A DNA stretch of 64,000 nt from assembly GCA_963811365.1 (NCBI GenBank), contig CAWEQW010000008.1:1-64000 (forward strand), given 5' to 3'. The position numbers and the translations under genes are program-made. Shown in pieces: positions 46,477 through 55,369 of this stretch (position 1 is its first letter; every line of letters starts with the position of its first letter). This DNA comes from CAWEQW01 sp963811365 (lineage in GTDB: Bacteria > Actinomycetota > Actinomycetes > Propionibacteriales > Nocardioidaceae). The notes under the pieces were generated by a model. It searched no databases. It had not been told where the DNA came from and saw nothing but the letters and a program-made list of their open reading frames with translations.

Positions 46477-46896
46477 ATGAGGAACCTGCTCGGCTCCACC
46501 CGCGTCGCGGTCGTCTGCCTCGTCCTGGCCTCCGGAGGACTCGTCGGCTGCACGTCGGGAGGCGCGCAGCCGTCGGACTTCTGCAAGTCGCTGGCCACCA
46601 TCAACTCCACGGTCAGCCAGATCAACACCGACCCGATGACCAAGGACACGGTGCCTGCGGTCAAGGCGTCCATGGGCCAGATCGACCAGGCCGCCGCGAA
46701 CCTCTCCTCGACAGCGCCCTCGGAGTTCAGCTCCGAGGTGGACGCGGTCACGAGTGCCACCAAGCAGCTCGACTCGAGCGTGGACGCCGTGGTCAAGAAG
46801 CAGAGCCCGGCCAACAAGACCGCGGCGCGCGCCGACCTCAAGTCGCTGACCAATGCGACGAAGGACCTCACCGACAAGGCGTCGTCGACCTGCTGA
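46477..46896 (+). CDS. Small secreted lipoprotein, unknown function
   Basis: This 139-aa protein has a signal sequence and lipobox (VLASGGLVGC, acylated Cys about 25). The mature part is Ser/Thr/Lys-rich and helical, with spaced Ala and Val heptads and cysteines near each end (DFCKSL ... SSTC) that could form a disulfide. It resembles many anonymous actinobacterial lipoproteins. It ends 34 bp from the convergent polymerase gene. Confidence 0.75.
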   Translation: MRNLLGSTRVAVVCLVLASGGLVGCTSGGAQPSDFCKSLATINSTVSQINTDPMTKDTVPAVKASMGQIDQAAANLSSTAPSEFSSEVDAVTSATKQLDSSVDAVVKKQSPANKTAARADLKSLTNATKDLTDKASSTC

Positions 46897-46930
46897 GCCG
46901 GGGCTGAGCCGGGGCCCCCGTCGCGGGCGT

Positions 46931-48022
46931 TCAGGTAGCCGGCGGGTCGATCCGGTTGCCCGCGGCGTCCCAGTGCGCGGCCACCTTCTTCGACGGCTGG
47001 ACGCGGGGCGGCTCGCCGGGCATCTTCGGGTAGTCGGGCGGGAAGTTGAGCTCCCCGCCCGGCAGCGCCTCCCAGAGCCCCAGCAGGGGTTCCAGGCCGT
47101 AGGCTGTGTCGTTCATGTCCTCCCACGGGTCGCCCGCGGCGAGGTGCCCGGGCACGGTCGTCAGGTTCAGCTCCCGGGGGTCGGTCAGACCGGCCAGCTC
47201 CCGCCAGGTCAGCGGCGTGCTCACGGGCGCTCCCACCCTCGCCCGGAGGCTCCAGGCGCTGGCGATGGTCCGGTCGCGGTTGTTCTGGTTGTAGTCCACG
47301 AAGATGCGCTGCCCGCGCTCCTCCTTCCACCAGCTCGTCGTCACCCCGCCGTCGCGGCGCTCCAGCTCACGCCCGAAGCCGATGGCAGCGTGCCGTACCT
47401 CCTCGAACGTCCAGCGAGGCTGGATCCGCACGTACACGTGGATGCCGCGGTTCCCGCTCGTCTTCGGGTAGCCACGGAGCCCCAGCTCCTCGAGGAGCTC
47501 GCGGGCGACGTCGCCGACCCGTCGCGCGTCCGCGAACGTCGTGCCGTCCTGGGGGTCGAGGTCCAGGCGCAGCTCGTCGGGATGGTCCACGTCCGGACGT
47601 CGCACGGGCCACGGGTGGAACGTCAGGGTGCCCATCTGGGCGGCCCACACGAGCGACGCAGGCTCGGTGGGACACAGCTCGTCCGCGGTGCGCCCGCTGG
47701 GGAAGGTGACACCGACCGTCTCGACGTACTCGGGAGCTCCCCTCGGCAGGCGCTTCTGGTAGAAGCCGTCGCCCTCCCTGTCCTGAGGGCCGGTGGCCAG
47801 CCGCATGCCCTCGCGGTAGCCGTCCGGCCATCGCTCCATGGCGGTAGGACGCTCGCCCAGCGCACGCATGAGGGCATCGCCGACGGCTGCTACGTACTCG
47901 CAGACCTGGAGCTTGGTGATCGCCGGGGTCCGTCGCGTGGCCTCGTAGACGATGCGGTCGGGACTCGACACCCGCACCTCGCGTCCGGGCAGCTCCACCA
48001 CCGCTGTCGCGCTCCTGGCCAT
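46931..48022 (-). CDS. LigD-type primase/polymerase domain protein
   Basis: This is a 363-aa stand-alone archaeo-eukaryotic-primase-type polymerase (PolDom/Prim-PolC-like). Motifs are RLDLDPQ (D-x-D metal site, about 152-158), SGNRGIHVYVRI (primase His motif) and IFVDYNQNNRDRTIASAWS (third acidic residue). It adds nucleotides or fills short gaps during end joining or excision repair and probably cooperates with LigC encoded 1.6 kb away. No Ku gene is seen. The start is ATG 48022. Confidence 0.9.
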   Translation of the reverse strand: MARSATAVVELPGREVRVSSPDRIVYEATRRTPAITKLQVCEYVAAVGDALMRALGERPTAMERWPDGYREGMRLATGPQDREGDGFYQKRLPRGAPEYVETVGVTFPSGRTADELCPTEPASLVWAAQMGTLTFHPWPVRRPDVDHPDELRLDLDPQDGTTFADARRVGDVARELLEELGLRGYPKTSGNRGIHVYVRIQPRWTFEEVRHAAIGFGRELERRDGGVTTSWWKEERGQRIFVDYNQNNRDRTIASAWSLRARVGAPVSTPLTWRELAGLTDPRELNLTTVPGHLAAGDPWEDMNDTAYGLEPLLGLWEALPGGELNFPPDYPKMPGEPPRVQPSKKVAAHWDAAGNRIDPPAT

Positions 48023-48151
48023 GGGCGAACGCTAGCGGTTCCGCACCGCCGACGGCACCGCGCGCCACCTCCTCAGCCGGTACGACCCGGGGTTGGCGCT
48101 CGCAGCCACGGGTACCGGGCGGTGTCCTTTCCCGCACCCAGAAGGAGCACC

Positions 48152-48655
48152 ATGACCGACACCAGCACGCAGACCGAGGCAGTCGCCCACGTCGCCCGTC
48201 TCGTGGACCGGGCCCGGCTGAGCATGCTCACCACCACGTCCGCGGACGGCACGCTCGTGAGCAGGCCGATGGCCCTGCAGCACACCGAGTTCGACGGCGA
48301 CCTGTGGTTCTTCACCGACGAGGACTCGAACAAGGCGCGGGAGATCGCGGCGAACCCGCGGGTCAACGTGGCGTTCTCCAACCAGAAGGACAGCGAGTGG
48401 ACCTCCGTGTCGGGGACGGCCGAGATCGTGCACGACCGGGCCAAGGCCGAGGAGCTCTACACCAAGTACCTCGAGGTCTGGTTCCCGGACGGCCTGGACA
48501 CCCCGGGTCTGGCGATGATCAAGGTGCACGCCGACAGTGCCGAGTGGTGGGAGTCCTCGGACAGCAAGGTCAAGCGGCTGATCGGGATGGCCCGGGCGGT
48601 CCGCTCCGAGGACCCCGACAAGTTCCCGGGCGACAACGAGACCGCCGAGCTCTGA
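48152..48655 (+). CDS. Pyridoxamine-5'-phosphate-oxidase-fold general stress protein
   Basis: This 167-aa flavin-binding split-barrel protein of the general-stress-protein-26 type has RARLSMLTTTSADGTLVSRP, GDLWFFTDEDSNKAREIAAN and WTSVSGTAEIVHDRAKAEEL. It likely binds FMN or F420; the substrate is unknown. AAGGAG lies 7 nt before ATG 48152. It is divergent from the polymerase and convergent with msrB. Confidence 0.9.
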   Translation: MTDTSTQTEAVAHVARLVDRARLSMLTTTSADGTLVSRPMALQHTEFDGDLWFFTDEDSNKAREIAANPRVNVAFSNQKDSEWTSVSGTAEIVHDRAKAEELYTKYLEVWFPDGLDTPGLAMIKVHADSAEWWESSDSKVKRLIGMARAVRSEDPDKFPGDNETAEL

Positions 48656-48676
48656 CCCGCGTCGGCTCCCAGCGCG

Positions 48677-49105
48677 TCAGCTCCCACCGCCTGAGGGCTC
48701 GTTGCCCTGCTCCGGCTCCAGCGTGAGGCTGATGCTGTTGATGCAGTAGCGCTGGCCTGTGGGCGTGCCGTAGCCGTCGTCGAAGACGTGGCCGAGGTGC
48801 GACCCGCAGGTCGCGCACCGCACCTCGATGCGCTTCATGCCGAGCGTGCGGTCCTCGATGTACTGCACCCGGTCCTCGGCGAGCGGCGACCAGAACGACG
48901 GCCACCCGCAGTGCGCGTCGAACTTGGTGTCGGAGCGGAACAGCTCGGTCCGGCACGCCCGGCAGCGGTACACGCCGGTCGTCTTCGTGTCGGTGTACTC
49001 GCCCGTGAACGCGCGCTCGGTGCCCGCCTGGCGCAGGACCTGGTACTCCTCGGGGGTCAGCTCGGCGCGCCAGTCGGCGTCGCTCTTCTCGACGGAATAG
49101 GCCAT
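48677..49105 (-). CDS. msrB: Peptide-methionine (R)-S-oxide reductase
   Basis: This 142-aa enzyme repairs Met-R-sulfoxide in proteins. It has two CxxC zinc motifs (YRCRACRTEL and VRCATCGSH), HCGWPSFW, GHVFDDG and the catalytic Cys in QRYCINSISL. ATG 49105 has GGGGA upstream. It is preceded by a 17-bp hairpin that separates it from the hemG-hemQ operon. Confidence 0.95.
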   Translation of the reverse strand: MAYSVEKSDADWRAELTPEEYQVLRQAGTERAFTGEYTDTKTTGVYRCRACRTELFRSDTKFDAHCGWPSFWSPLAEDRVQYIEDRTLGMKRIEVRCATCGSHLGHVFDDGYGTPTGQRYCINSISLTLEPEQGNEPSGGGS

Positions 49106-49121
49106 GGTCCCCACCGTACTG

Positions 49122-49177
49122 CCGGTTCGTCCGCGGTCGGTGCGCGCGGCCGGCCGGCGGGACCGCGGACGAACCGG
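49122..49177. terminator. 17-bp perfect inverted repeat between hemQ and msrB
   Basis: CCGGTTCGTCCGCGGTC (49122-49138) pairs perfectly with GACCGCGGACGAACCGG (49161-49177) around a 22-nt loop. It sits 8 nt beyond the hemQ stop and 17 nt before the msrB start on the same strand. It is probably the terminator of the heme operon, without a T run. Confidence 0.7.
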
Positions 49178-49184
49178 GGGCGGC

Positions 49185-49916
49185 TCAGGGGAGGTCGGCG
49201 ACGAGCTCGGTCGCGCTGCGCCGCCGCCCGGTGTAGAACGGCGTCTCCGCCCGGACATGACGGCGGGTCTCCGAGCCGCGGAGGTGCCGCATCAGGTCGA
49301 CGATCCGGTGGAGCTCGTCGGCCTCGAACGCCAGCAGCCACTCGTAGTCGCCGAGCGCGAACGACGAGACGGTGTTCGCCCGGACGTCGGGGAAGTCGCG
49401 CGCCATCATGCCGTGCTCCGCGAGCAGCCTGCGCCGCTCGTCGTCCTCGAGCAGGTACCACTCGTAGGAGCGGACGAACGGGTAGACGCACAGGTAGTCG
49501 CGCACCTGCTCGTCGGCCAGGAACGCCGGGACGTGGCTCTTGTTGAACTCCGCGGGACGGTGCAGCGCCAGCTGCGACCACACCGGGTCGAGCCGGGCAC
49601 CGAAGGCGGTCCGGCGGAAGCGATGGTACGCCGCCTGCAGGTCCTCGGAGCCCTCGGCGTGCCACCACACCATCAGGTCGGCGTCGGCGCGCAGCCCGGC
49701 GACGTCGTACACCCCACGGACGACCACGTCGGCCGCTGCCAGCTCCTCGAACAGCTTCTCGACCTCGTTGGCCTCGGCCGCCCGGTCGCCGTCACCGATG
49801 ACGTCGCGCAGCTTGAACACCGACCACATCGTGTAGCGGACCATGTCGTTGATGTCGCGCGCCTTGCGGCCGCGGGTCTGGCCGGGGGGCCGGGAGGTGG
49901 CTGCAGCGTCGCTCAT
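49185..49916 (-). CDS. hemQ: Coproheme decarboxylase (chlorite-dismutase family)
   Basis: This 243-aa HemQ converts Fe-coproporphyrin III to heme b, the last step of the coproporphyrin-dependent pathway. It has YTMWSVFKLRD at the start of the fold, VRGVYDVAGLRADADLMVWW, FVRSYEWYLLEDDERR and ALGDYEWLLAFEADELHRIV with the heme region. ATG 49916 overlaps the hemG stop (ATGA). It forms an operon with hemG. Confidence 0.94.
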   Translation of the reverse strand: MSDAAATSRPPGQTRGRKARDINDMVRYTMWSVFKLRDVIGDGDRAAEANEVEKLFEELAAADVVVRGVYDVAGLRADADLMVWWHAEGSEDLQAAYHRFRRTAFGARLDPVWSQLALHRPAEFNKSHVPAFLADEQVRDYLCVYPFVRSYEWYLLEDDERRRLLAEHGMMARDFPDVRANTVSSFALGDYEWLLAFEADELHRIVDLMRHLRGSETRRHVRAETPFYTGRRRSATELVADLP

Positions 49917-51385
49917 GGCTCCATTGTCCCTCCTGGGTGGGGGTCCGACAGGGCCGGGGTGTTGACCAGGAGGTGAGCCACGGCCGCCTCGGCGGAGGCG
50001 ATGCAGGCCGGGATCCCGAGCCCGTCGTACGCCGCGCCGCACACGCCGAGCCCGGGCACCTTGGCCACCGAGGCGCGGATGTTGCGCACCCGGTCGAGGT
50101 GGCCGACGGCGTACTGGGGAAGGCCGCCGCCCCATCGCTGGACGTGCGCGTCGACCGGTCGCACGCACAGCCCGATGAAGTCGGCGAGGTCCTCGAGCGC
50201 CGTCTGGACGAGCTCGGGGTCGGACACCTGCAGGGCCTGCTCCTCGCGGTGCCGGCCCACCGAGCAGCGCATCACCAGCAGGTCGTCGGCGGACCCGGCC
50301 TCACGGACCCAGTCCCACTTCGCGAACGAGTACGTCGCGGCCTTGACGTCGCGCTTCTCGACCGGCGGCACGAGGAAGCCCGAGCCCACCGTCACGGGGA
50401 AGTCGCGCGCCCGGAAGGCGAGCGTGACCACCGCCATCGAGGCGTACTCGATCCGGGCGAGCTCGAGCGCCGCGTCGGGCACGGCGTCCTGCAGCAGCCG
50501 GCTCGTGGGGCGCGCCGGCGTGGCCAGCACGACCGCGTCGGCGTGCAGCACCTCGGCGTCCGCGGCGGAGCCGACGACGAGGTGCCAGCCGCCCTCTCCG
50601 GCACGGGCCAGGTCCCGGACCGTCGCCCGGGTCCGGACGTCGATGCCCGGCAGCGCGGCGACGGCCTGCGCCAGACCACCCACACCGCCGCGCAGACCGG
50701 CGAACACCGGCACGTCGGAGGTGGCGCTGGTGGCCGAGGCGGCCGCCTTCATCATCGAGCGGTCCCGGTCGAGCAGCGCGACCACCTGCGGCACCGTGGC
50801 CCGCGCGGACAGCTCACGGGCATGGCCGGCGTAGACCCCGCCGAGCAGCGGCTCGACGAGCCGGTCGACGACCTCGCGGCCGAACCTCTCCTCGACGAGC
50901 CATCCCACGCTCACGTCCTGGTCGTCGAGGTGCGTGGCGGGCAGCACCGCGTCGAGCGCGACCCGCGCCAGGCCGGCACGCGAGATCACGCCGCTGTCGG
51001 TGAGGGCGCGGGCGTCGGTCGGCACCCCCATCATCGTGCGGGGCATCGCGTGCAGGGCTCCGCGGGACCAGACCCGTGCGGTGGTGGTGGCCGGGTGGAC
51101 GAGCCGGTCCTCGAGCCCCGCGGCCCTGGCCAGCGCGACCGCCTCCGGGCGCCGGTTGAGCATCGCCTCGGCGCCCACGTCGACGGTGACCCCGGCGACC
51201 TCGGCGAGCGCCAGCTTGCCCCCCACCCGGGGCTCCGCCTCGAGCACGACGACGTCGGCATGCGGCGCCTCCCGGCGCACCGCGGCCGCCGCGGCCAGCC
51301 CGGCGATCCCGCCGCCCACCACGACGACGCGCGGCGGAGCAGGGGTCTCGGCCGGCGGCCGCCGGGGGGAGTAGCCAGGGGTCAC
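49913..51385 (-). CDS. hemG: Coproporphyrinogen III oxidase/protoporphyrinogen oxidase (HemY/HemG type)
   Basis: This FAD-dependent oxidase of about 490 aa has the N-terminal dinucleotide-binding motif VVVVGGGIAGLAAAAAV, VVVLEAEPRVGGKL, a substrate domain (VGAEAMLNRRPEAVALARAA), and the C-terminal FAD closure GLGVCGAAYDGLGIPACIAS. With hemQ it implies the coproporphyrin pathway, so the substrate is probably coproporphyrinogen III. GTG 51385 is chosen as the first good start before the Rossmann motif; a start near 51421 is possible. Confidence 0.92.
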   Translation of the reverse strand: MTPGYSPRRPPAETPAPPRVVVVGGGIAGLAAAAAVRREAPHADVVVLEAEPRVGGKLALAEVAGVTVDVGAEAMLNRRPEAVALARAAGLEDRLVHPATTTARVWSRGALHAMPRTMMGVPTDARALTDSGVISRAGLARVALDAVLPATHLDDQDVSVGWLVEERFGREVVDRLVEPLLGGVYAGHARELSARATVPQVVALLDRDRSMMKAAASATSATSDVPVFAGLRGGVGGLAQAVAALPGIDVRTRATVRDLARAGEGGWHLVVGSAADAEVLHADAVVLATPARPTSRLLQDAVPDAALELARIEYASMAVVTLAFRARDFPVTVGSGFLVPPVEKRDVKAATYSFAKWDWVREAGSADDLLVMRCSVGRHREEQALQVSDPELVQTALEDLADFIGLCVRPVDAHVQRWGGGLPQYAVGHLDRVRNIRASVAKVPGLGVCGAAYDGLGIPACIASAEAAVAHLLVNTPALSDPHPGGTMEP

Positions 51386-51461
51386 CCGACAAGGTTGCCA
51401 GCGCGACCGCCCGCTTTCCACCTCGCGGGAACCGGCCCTGCATGGAGCGCGTCACACAGCC

Positions 51462-52400
51462 ATGGGTCCTCACCAGACAGCTCCCCGCAGGGGGCTCCCC
51501 GCACGCACGACCGGCATCGCCCTCCTGCTGGCGCTCGGCATCGGGCTCGCCGGCTGCAGCGGTGGGACCACCGGGGCAGGAGGGTCGACCTCGTCGGTCG
51601 CCGCACCCGAGCGCGGAACGGCCGCCGGTGCGGTCGGTGCCGTCAAGGCGGCCCCCGCCCCGGCCAAGGCCGACGGCGTCGGCCGCGTCCCCGTCCAGAC
51701 CCGCGCGGTGATCTCCACCGGCACGGTGACCCTGGTGAGCCGGGACCTCGGCGCGGCGCGCACCGACCTCGACCGGCTGCTCGGCCGGTACGGCGGCTAC
51801 GTCGCCGGAGAGCAGACCACCAGCTCACGCCACGGCCGGCCGGTCCGGTCGACCCTGCAGCTGCGGCTACCCTCCTCGGCGTTCGACACCGTGATGAACG
51901 CGTTCTCCGGGATCGGCACGGTGACCTCCTCACGCCGGCAGTCCGAGGACGTCACGACGCAGGTCATCGACGTGCGGGCCCGGCTGACCACCCAGCGCGA
52001 CAGCATCCGGACGCTGCGCCGGTTCCTGACCCGCGCCACCAACGTGGAGGCGATGATCCGCCTGGAGTCCGAGATCGCCACCCGGGAGGCGGCGCTGGAG
52101 TCCCTGCAGGCCCAGCAGCGCTACCTGGACGACCAGACGTCGATGGCCACCATCGACCTCACGATGACCCGCCGGGCCGGGCACGCCGCTCCCCCGCCGC
52201 CCTCCGACACCGGCTTCCTGTCCGGCCTGGCAGCCGGGTGGACGGCCCTGCTCCGGGTCGGCGCCGGCGCGCTGACGGTGGTCGGCGCGGTGCTGCCGTT
52301 CGGCGCGCTGCTCGTCCTGCTGGGAGCTCCCGCGTGGCTGCTCGTCCGCCGGGCGACACGGCGCCGTACGACGCCGACCGCGGCGCCCACCGAGTCCTGA
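51462..52400 (+). CDS. DUF4349 lipoprotein
   Basis: This 312-aa protein has a signal with lipobox (LALGIGLAGC), then a DUF4349 domain: AVISTGTVTLVSRDLGAART, YGGYVAGEQTT, LQLRLPSSAFDTVMNAFSGI and a coiled-coil (IRTLRRFLTRATNVEAMIRL, ESEIATREAALESLQ). A C-terminal transmembrane helix (VGAVLPFGALLVLLGAPAWL) and a basic tail follow. The function is unknown. The stop is 12 bp from the convergent hemE stop. Confidence 0.88.
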   Translation: MGPHQTAPRRGLPARTTGIALLLALGIGLAGCSGGTTGAGGSTSSVAAPERGTAAGAVGAVKAAPAPAKADGVGRVPVQTRAVISTGTVTLVSRDLGAARTDLDRLLGRYGGYVAGEQTTSSRHGRPVRSTLQLRLPSSAFDTVMNAFSGIGTVTSSRRQSEDVTTQVIDVRARLTTQRDSIRTLRRFLTRATNVEAMIRLESEIATREAALESLQAQQRYLDDQTSMATIDLTMTRRAGHAAPPPPSDTGFLSGLAAGWTALLRVGAGALTVVGAVLPFGALLVLLGAPAWLLVRRATRRRTTPTAAPTES

Positions 52401-52412
52401 GCGGCACTCACC

Positions 52413-53450
52413 TCAGTCCAGCTCGTGCTGGTGGACGAAGTCCGTCAGCCGGGCGAGCTGGTCGGGGTTGGTCGAGGGCAGCACGCCGTGGCCGAGGTTG
52501 AACACGTGGCCCGGGGCGGCGCGCCCGGCCTCGAGCACCTCGGCGGCGCGCCGCAGCATCACGTCGGTGGGCGCGAACACCAGCGCGGGGTCGAGGTTGC
52601 CCTGCACCGCTCGACCTCCGACCCGGCGCACTCCCTCGGCCAGCGGGACCCGCCAGTCGACGCCGACCACGTCGGCGCCGGCCTCGCCCATCAGGCCCAG
52701 CAGCTCCCCGGTGCCGACCCCGAAGTGGATCCGCGGCACACCGAGCCGGCCGGCCCGCTCGAGGACCAGCGAGGAGTACGGCAGCACCGACGTCCGGTAG
52801 TCGTCGGGACCGAGCGCGCCGGCCCACGAGTCGAACAGCTGCACCGCCGAGGCACCGGCCGCCACCTGCACCTCGAGGTACGCCGCGGAGATGCCGGCGA
52901 TCTTGCGCATCAGCGCGTCCCACACCTCCGGGGCGCCGAGCATCATCGCCTTGGTCCGGGCGTGCTCCTTGGACGGCCCGCCCTCGACCAGGTACGACGC
53001 CACCGTGAACGGTGCCCCTGCGAATCCGATCAGCGGCGTCGTACCGAGCTCGGCGACGAGCGTGCGCACCGACTCGGTGACGAAGCCGACGTGGTCGGGC
53101 GTGAGGTCCGCGATCGCGGCGACGTCGGCCATCGTGCGCACCGGGGCGGCCACCACCGGGCCGATGCCCGGCCTGATGTCGAGGTCGACGCCCACCGCCT
53201 TGAGCGGCAGCACGATGTCGGAGAAGAAGATCGCCGCGTCGACCCCGTAGCGGCGCACCGGCTGCAGGGTGATCTCGACGACCAGCTCCGGCCGCATGCA
53301 GGACTCGAGCATCGGCACGCCCTCGCGGATCTTGCGGTACTCCGGCAGCGAGCGGCCCGCCTGGCGCATGTACCAGACCGGGGTGCGCTCGGGCCGCTCC
53401 CCGCGGGCGGCGCGCAGGAACGGGGAGTCGTGGGGCGACGCTGCTGGCAT
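52413..53450 (-). CDS. hemE: Uroporphyrinogen decarboxylase
   Basis: This 345-aa enzyme converts uroporphyrinogen III to coproporphyrinogen III. Signature regions are PVWYMRQAGRSLPEYRKIRE, with the catalytic Arg loop, and IFFSDIVLPLKAVGVDL, then GFAGAPFTVASYLVEGG and HVFNLGHGVLP near the end. ATG 53450 follows a GACAAT box by 6 nt. It is divergent from DUF3000 and near hemG/hemQ, giving a heme cluster split by the DUF4349 gene. Confidence 0.95.
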   Translation of the reverse strand: MPAASPHDSPFLRAARGERPERTPVWYMRQAGRSLPEYRKIREGVPMLESCMRPELVVEITLQPVRRYGVDAAIFFSDIVLPLKAVGVDLDIRPGIGPVVAAPVRTMADVAAIADLTPDHVGFVTESVRTLVAELGTTPLIGFAGAPFTVASYLVEGGPSKEHARTKAMMLGAPEVWDALMRKIAGISAAYLEVQVAAGASAVQLFDSWAGALGPDDYRTSVLPYSSLVLERAGRLGVPRIHFGVGTGELLGLMGEAGADVVGVDWRVPLAEGVRRVGGRAVQGNLDPALVFAPTDVMLRRAAEVLEAGRAAPGHVFNLGHGVLPSTNPDQLARLTDFVHQHELD

Positions 53451-53507
53451 GCCGCCATTGTCCCAGGTCAGGCGGAGTGTCGGGCTACGGGGACGTGGGC
53501 GCGGGCT

Positions 53508-53513
53508 TAGTGT
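53508..53513 (+). promoter_or_regulatory. -10 box (TAGTGT) for the DUF3000-rnd operon
   Basis: TAGTGT ends 6 nt before ATG 53520. The position suggests a leaderless mRNA for the DUF3000 and ribonuclease D genes. Confidence 0.5.
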
Positions 53514-53519
53514 GATGCC

Positions 53520-54128
53520 ATGGCCGCACGTCAGGAGCCTCGTGTGGACTCTTCCGCAGTGCCCGAGGAGTTCAGGGTCGCCGTCGCACAGATGCGCCGC
53601 GCACGCCTGCGCCCGGAGATCTTCTGCGAGGAGATGCCCGCACCGCAGCGGATCGCGCCGTACGCCTCGGCCCTGTCCGCGGACGTCACCGTATCCGGCG
53701 AGGACGTCGGCACCGGCCGGATCGTGCTGCTCCACGACCCCGCCGGCAACGACGCCTGGGCGGGCACGTTCCGCTGCGTCGCCTACGCCCGCGCGGAGAT
53801 CGACCCCGAGATGGCCAACGACCCGCTGCTCGGCGAGGTCGGGTGGTCCTGGCTGACCGACGCCCTCGAGAGCCACGGCGCCCAGCTCGTCGCCCCCTCG
53901 GGCACGGTGACCAAGGTCTCCTCGGAGAGCTTCGGCGGGATGGCCGACGAGGAGGCGACGGCCCAGCTCGAGGTCCGCGCCTCGTGGACGCCCGTCGGCG
54001 ACCCGCTGGACATCGCGCCGCACGTCGAGGCGTGGGCGGAGCTGCTGTGCACGGCGTCCGGACTCCCTCCGGTGCCCGACGGCGTGGCCACCATGCCGAG
54101 CCGTCGAGGACAGCGCGGCCGAGGCTGA
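53520..54128 (+). CDS. DUF3000 protein
   Basis: This 202-aa actinobacterial protein of unknown function has PEEFRVAVAQMRRARLRPEI, GWSWLTDALESHGAQLVAPS and ASWTP near the C-terminal end. It is conserved next to hemE and rnd in this group. The stop TGA shares one base with the rnd ATG (TGATG), so the two are co-translated. Confidence 0.88.
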   Translation: MAARQEPRVDSSAVPEEFRVAVAQMRRARLRPEIFCEEMPAPQRIAPYASALSADVTVSGEDVGTGRIVLLHDPAGNDAWAGTFRCVAYARAEIDPEMANDPLLGEVGWSWLTDALESHGAQLVAPSGTVTKVSSESFGGMADEEATAQLEVRASWTPVGDPLDIAPHVEAWAELLCTASGLPPVPDGVATMPSRRGQRGRG

Positions 54129-55369
54129 TGGCGGACCCCGACACTCCGGAGACTGCTCCCGAGGCGCCGCTGCTGGAGCTGCGCGACGGTCTGCCGAGCG
54201 TCGTCGACACCGCGGAGCGGCTCGCGGAGACCACCGAGCTGCTCGCGGCAGGATCCGGTCCGGTCGCGGTCGACGCCGAGCGTGCGTCCGGCTACCGCTA
54301 CTCCGCACGCGCCTACCTCGTGCAGCTGCGTCGCGAGGGCGCCGGGACCGCGCTGGTCGACCCGGTCCCGTTCGAGGACCTCACCGTCCTCGCGGAGGCG
54401 GTCGGCGACGCGGAGTGGATCCTGCACGCCGCCACCCAGGACCTGCCGTGCCTGACCGACCTCGGGCTGCACCCCGCAAGCCTGTTCGACACCGAGCTGG
54501 CCGGCCGGCTGCTGGGCTACCCGCGGGTCGGCCTGGCCACGCTCGTGGAGACGATCGTGGGCCGGCGGATGCGCAAGGAGCATTCGGCGGTGGACTGGTC
54601 CACCCGGCCGCTTCCCGACCCCTGGCTGGAGTACGCCGCGCTGGACGTCGAGGTGCTCGTCGAGCTCCGCGACGCCCTCGAGGAGCAGCTCCAGCGCGCC
54701 GGCAAGCGCACCTGGGCCCAGCAGGAGTTCGACCACCTGCTCTCCGCGGCCCCCGCGGCGCCCCGGCAGGAGCCGTGGCGCCGCACGTCGGGCATGCACC
54801 GCGCGCGTGGGCGGCGTGCGCTGGCGGCGGTGCGCGAGCTGTGGGAGTCCCGCGACGCGATCGCCGCCCAGCGCGACGTGACACCCGGGCGGATCCTGCC
54901 GGATGCCGCGATCGTGGAGGCGGCCAACGCGCTGCCCCAGGACAAGGCGTCCCTGCTCGCGCTGCGCGGCTTCCGAGGTCGCGGCGCCGAGCGCTACGTC
55001 AACCAGTGGGTGGCTGCGCTGCGGACGGCGCGGGCGCTGCCGGAGTCGGGTCTTCCGCCGATCACCGCCCGGTACGACGGCCCGCCACCGCCGCGCGCCT
55101 GGGCCGACCGGGACCCTGCCGCGGCGGCCCGGCTGACCACCGCGCGCACGGCGCTAGGCGAGCTCGCCGAGCGGCTCGAGATGCCGGTGGAGAACCTGCT
55201 CACCCCCGACTACGTGCGCCGGGTGATGTGGGAGCCCCCCGACGTCGAGGCGGCAGCGCTCGCGGACGAGGTGGCCGCCCGGCTGCGCGCGCTCGGTGCC
55301 CGGGAGTGGCAGGTCGAGCTCACGCTGGCGGTGCTCGTCGAGGCGATCACGCAGCCGAGCAGCGACTGA
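54128..55369 (+). CDS. rnd: Ribonuclease D
   Basis: This 413-aa 3'-5' exonuclease has a DEDD domain (GPVAVDAERASGYRYSAR, ILHAATQDLPCLTDLGL, LEYAALDVEVLVELRDAL) and an HRDC domain (GRRALAAVRELWESRDAIA, LPQDKASLLALRGF). The first acidic pair is DAE, as in actinobacterial members. It trims stable-RNA 3' ends. Its last 23 bp overlap the end of a convergent aldo/keto reductase gene. Confidence 0.93.
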   Translation: MADPDTPETAPEAPLLELRDGLPSVVDTAERLAETTELLAAGSGPVAVDAERASGYRYSARAYLVQLRREGAGTALVDPVPFEDLTVLAEAVGDAEWILHAATQDLPCLTDLGLHPASLFDTELAGRLLGYPRVGLATLVETIVGRRMRKEHSAVDWSTRPLPDPWLEYAALDVEVLVELRDALEEQLQRAGKRTWAQQEFDHLLSAAPAAPRQEPWRRTSGMHRARGRRALAAVRELWESRDAIAAQRDVTPGRILPDAAIVEAANALPQDKASLLALRGFRGRGAERYVNQWVAALRTARALPESGLPPITARYDGPPPPRAWADRDPAAAARLTTARTALGELAERLEMPVENLLTPDYVRRVMWEPPDVEAAALADEVAARLRALGAREWQVELTLAVLVEAITQPSSD

